From positions 1 to 6,899 of the forward strand of contig NZ_PEGG01000141.1 of the NCBI RefSeq assembly GCF_002737765.1: a stretch of 6,899 nt of DNA. Reading direction: 5' to 3'. The position numbers were made by a program, and so were the translations under genes. The notes beneath the pieces were generated by a model. The model saw only the letters and a program-made list of their open reading frames with translations, was not told the origin of the DNA and did no database searches. Positions 5,881 through 6,899 of the stretch are shown here, one piece after another; position 1 is the stretch's first letter; the number at the start of each line of letters is the position of its first letter. The stretch comes from Caulobacter sp. B11. Its GTDB lineage: Bacteria; Pseudomonadota; Alphaproteobacteria; Caulobacterales; Caulobacteraceae.

Positions 5881-5948
5881 GGCCGCCAAGCGGAACCGTC
5901 GCGCCGTCTGGGGCTTATTCCCTCCGCAGGGACTAAGGATTGGCGGCC
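5881..5948. other. Nested inverted repeats after ubiG, possible terminator or structured RNA
   Basis: A perfect 9-base inverted repeat, GGCCGCCAA (5881-5889) and TTGGCGGCC (5940-5948), encloses a second hairpin: CTTATTCCCT (5914-5923), loop CCGC, AGGGACTAAG (5928-5937), with one mismatch in ten. The outer arm begins directly after the ubiG stop codon. There is no T-run, so it is not a canonical intrinsic terminator, though it may still end or pause transcription, protect the ubiG 3' end, or form a leader element of the next gene. The inner hairpin carries CCTCC at the edge of its loop, a motif able to pair with Shine-Dalgarno sequences. The symmetry makes it equally foldable on either strand. 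Confidence 0.4.
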
Positions 5949-5971
5949 CGCTTCAGGGGCTCGACGTCGAT

Positions 5972-5991
5972 CCGTTCGTCTGAACGGAGAG
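5972..5991 (+). promoter_or_regulatory. Ribosome site of the repeat-protein gene, partly in a small hairpin
   Basis: GGAGAG (5986-5991) stands six bases before the ATG at 5998. The first two bases of the site are also the end of a perfect 6-bp hairpin CCGTTC-GTCT-GAACGG (5972-5987), so folding would shield part of the Shine-Dalgarno sequence. The palindrome shares the nonamer GTCTGAACG with the half-site array at 1169-1177, upstream of the other exported protein in this window. Confidence 0.5.
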
Positions 5992-5997
5992 AATTCC

Positions 5998-6899
5998 ATG
6001 ACCACCTCGAAACATCTGGCCTGTCTGATGGCCACCGCCGTCGCGCTCGGCACGGCCGCACCGGCCCTGGCCCAGACGGCCGCGGCCTCGGCCGCCTATC
6101 AGCAACGGCTCGACGCCTATGGCGACCAGCGGGCAGCCTATAACGAACGCTCGGCCGACTACGCCGCCCAACAGCGCGCCTATGAGCGCGATCGCGCCAA
6201 GTATGAGCGCGCCCGCCTTCAGTATGACCGCCGCTACGGCTCGGGCGCCTATGACCGCCGCTATCCGCAATACGCGACCCAGTATCAAAGCCCGACCTAC
6301 CGCGACAGCCGCGCCTACTATGCCGAGCAGCAGGCCTTCGAGCGCGATCGCCTCACCTATGAGAGCGCGCGCCGCGACTATGACCGCCGCTATGGGACGG
6401 GCGCCTATGATCGTCGCAACCCGACCGCCGCCGCGCGCTTCACGACCGATGGCCGCCAGTACGGCGACAACGCCAACTACGGCGAGCAGCGCGCCCAGTA
6501 TGAGCGCGATCGCCTGACCTATGAGAGCGCGCGCCGCGACTATGACCGCCGCTACGGGACGGGGGCCTATGACCGTCGCAACCCGACCACCGCCGCGCGC
6601 TTCACGACCGATGGCCGTCAGTACGGCGACAACGCCAACTACGGCGAGCAGCGCGCCCAGTATGAGCGCGACCGGGCCGCCTATGAGAGCGCGCGCCGCG
6701 ACTATGACCGCCTCTACGGGACCGGTGCCTATGACCGTCGCAACCCGACCACCGCCGGGCGCTTCATGACCGATGGCCCCCAGTACGGCGACAACACCAA
6801 CTACGGCGAGCAGCGCGCCCAGTATGAGCGCGACCGGGCCGCCTATGAAGTCGCGCGCCGCGACTATGATCGCCGGTACGGCGTGGGCGCTTATGATCG
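5998..6899 (+). CDS. Exported Tyr/Arg-rich tandem-repeat protein, 3' end outside the window
   Basis: The frame opens at ATG 5998 and stays open to the window edge (300 codons). Residues 1-26 are a Sec signal peptide: MTTSKHLACLMATAVALG, then TAAPALAQ, with cleavage expected after ALA. The mature part begins with a helical, Gln/Tyr/Arg-rich segment (AAYQQRLDAYGDQRAAYNERSADY) and continues as repeats of 53-54 residues. Each unit holds a charged helical half (YGEQRAQYERDRLTYESARR), then DYDRRYGTGAYDRRNP, then TTAARFTTDGRQYGDNAN. Tyr, Arg and Asp dominate and there are no cysteines in the mature part. Heptad-like spacing of Tyr and Arg in the helical half could form coiled coil. The gene is preceded by GGAGAG and lies 117 bases after ubiG. 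The likely place is periplasm or cell envelope; the function is unknown. I see no catalytic motif. Shorter single-unit relatives with YDRRYGxGAY are, from memory, found in Caulobacteraceae. Confidence 0.85.
   Translation, partial: MTTSKHLACLMATAVALGTAAPALAQTAAASAAYQQRLDAYGDQRAAYNERSADYAAQQRAYERDRAKYERARLQYDRRYGSGAYDRRYPQYATQYQSPTYRDSRAYYAEQQAFERDRLTYESARRDYDRRYGTGAYDRRNPTAAARFTTDGRQYGDNANYGEQRAQYERDRLTYESARRDYDRRYGTGAYDRRNPTTAARFTTDGRQYGDNANYGEQRAQYERDRAAYESARRDYDRLYGTGAYDRRNPTTAGRFMTDGPQYGDNTNYGEQRAQYERDRAAYEVARRDYDRRYGVGAYD
6160..6899 (+). repeat. 162-bp coding tandem repeats
   Basis: Units begin at 6160 (53 codons, diverged), 6319 (53 codons), 6478 (54), 6640 (54) and 6802 (cut at the window end). 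The last three starts are exactly 162 bp apart. The 6478 and 6640 units are nearly identical in DNA, differing mainly in one cluster (LT versus AA after ERDR) and a few single substitutions, whereas the 6160 unit agrees only over YERDR, YDRRYG and GAYDRR. This gradient points to stepwise amplification from the 3' side. All length changes are whole codons, so the reading frame has been kept. Confidence 0.9.

Noticed and set aside
4854..5889. Long minus-strand open frames across ubiG and the toxin gene
   Set aside because: They oppose well-recognised UbiG and PIN-domain coding sequence and have the low-complexity composition of shadow frames.
6119..6769. Ala/Thr/Met/Arg-rich open frames in a second plus frame over the repeats
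   Set aside because: They are periodic only because the true frame is repetitive, and they lack starts with ribosome sites.
6160..6899. CRISPR-like or intergenic repeat array
   Set aside because: The 162-bp repeats are contiguous, keep one reading frame, and continue a signal-peptide protein. There are no spacers.

Overview
The window is GC-rich, almost fully coding DNA from an alphaproteobacterium, most likely a member of the Caulobacteraceae. The basis is protein similarity recalled from memory (PtsP, LysC, UbiG), the high-GC codon usage, and promoter-like sequences resembling the Caulobacter housekeeping consensus. Genus is not resolved.

The left half is transcribed on the minus strand. 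Reading leftwards from about 4003 the order is: lysC (aspartate kinase, broken by three one-base deletions), a small acidic protein I do not recognise (2226-2690), a ten-helix EamA-type transporter (1196-2140), a secreted glycine-zipper protein with a Gly/Tyr/Asn-rich tail (540-1079) that ends at a convincing hairpin terminator (484-516), and the 5' end of ptsP (1-354), the GAF-containing first enzyme of the nitrogen PTS. LysC and its neighbour may be co-transcribed. The glycine-zipper gene and ptsP appear to have their own upstream signals.

The right half is transcribed on the plus strand. A toxin-antitoxin module (4207-5117) consists of an antitoxin with an N-terminal helix-turn-helix and a swapped-hairpin AbrB/MazE domain, followed by a PIN-domain VapC-like toxin with an apparent frameshift. 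It sits between lysC and ubiG. The ubiG start codon lies one base after the toxin stop, so ubiquinone synthesis may now depend on transcription and translation through the toxin-antitoxin operon. After ubiG comes a structured intergenic stretch, then a second secreted protein (5998 to the window end), Tyr/Arg-rich and built of 53-54-residue tandem repeats. It is cut by the window edge.

The most noteworthy points are the recently amplified 162-bp repeats in the right-hand exported protein; the placement of the toxin-antitoxin module directly against ubiG; the clustered one-base losses in lysC, which look more like sequence errors than decay; an array of three TGAAC/GTTCA half-sites spaced exactly 11 bp apart upstream of the glycine-zipper gene; and a nested inverted-repeat structure downstream of ubiG. 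I see no rRNA, tRNA, CRISPR array, insertion sequence or prophage. The window does not clearly contain a wholly new multi-gene system. The repeat protein is the best candidate for something little described.
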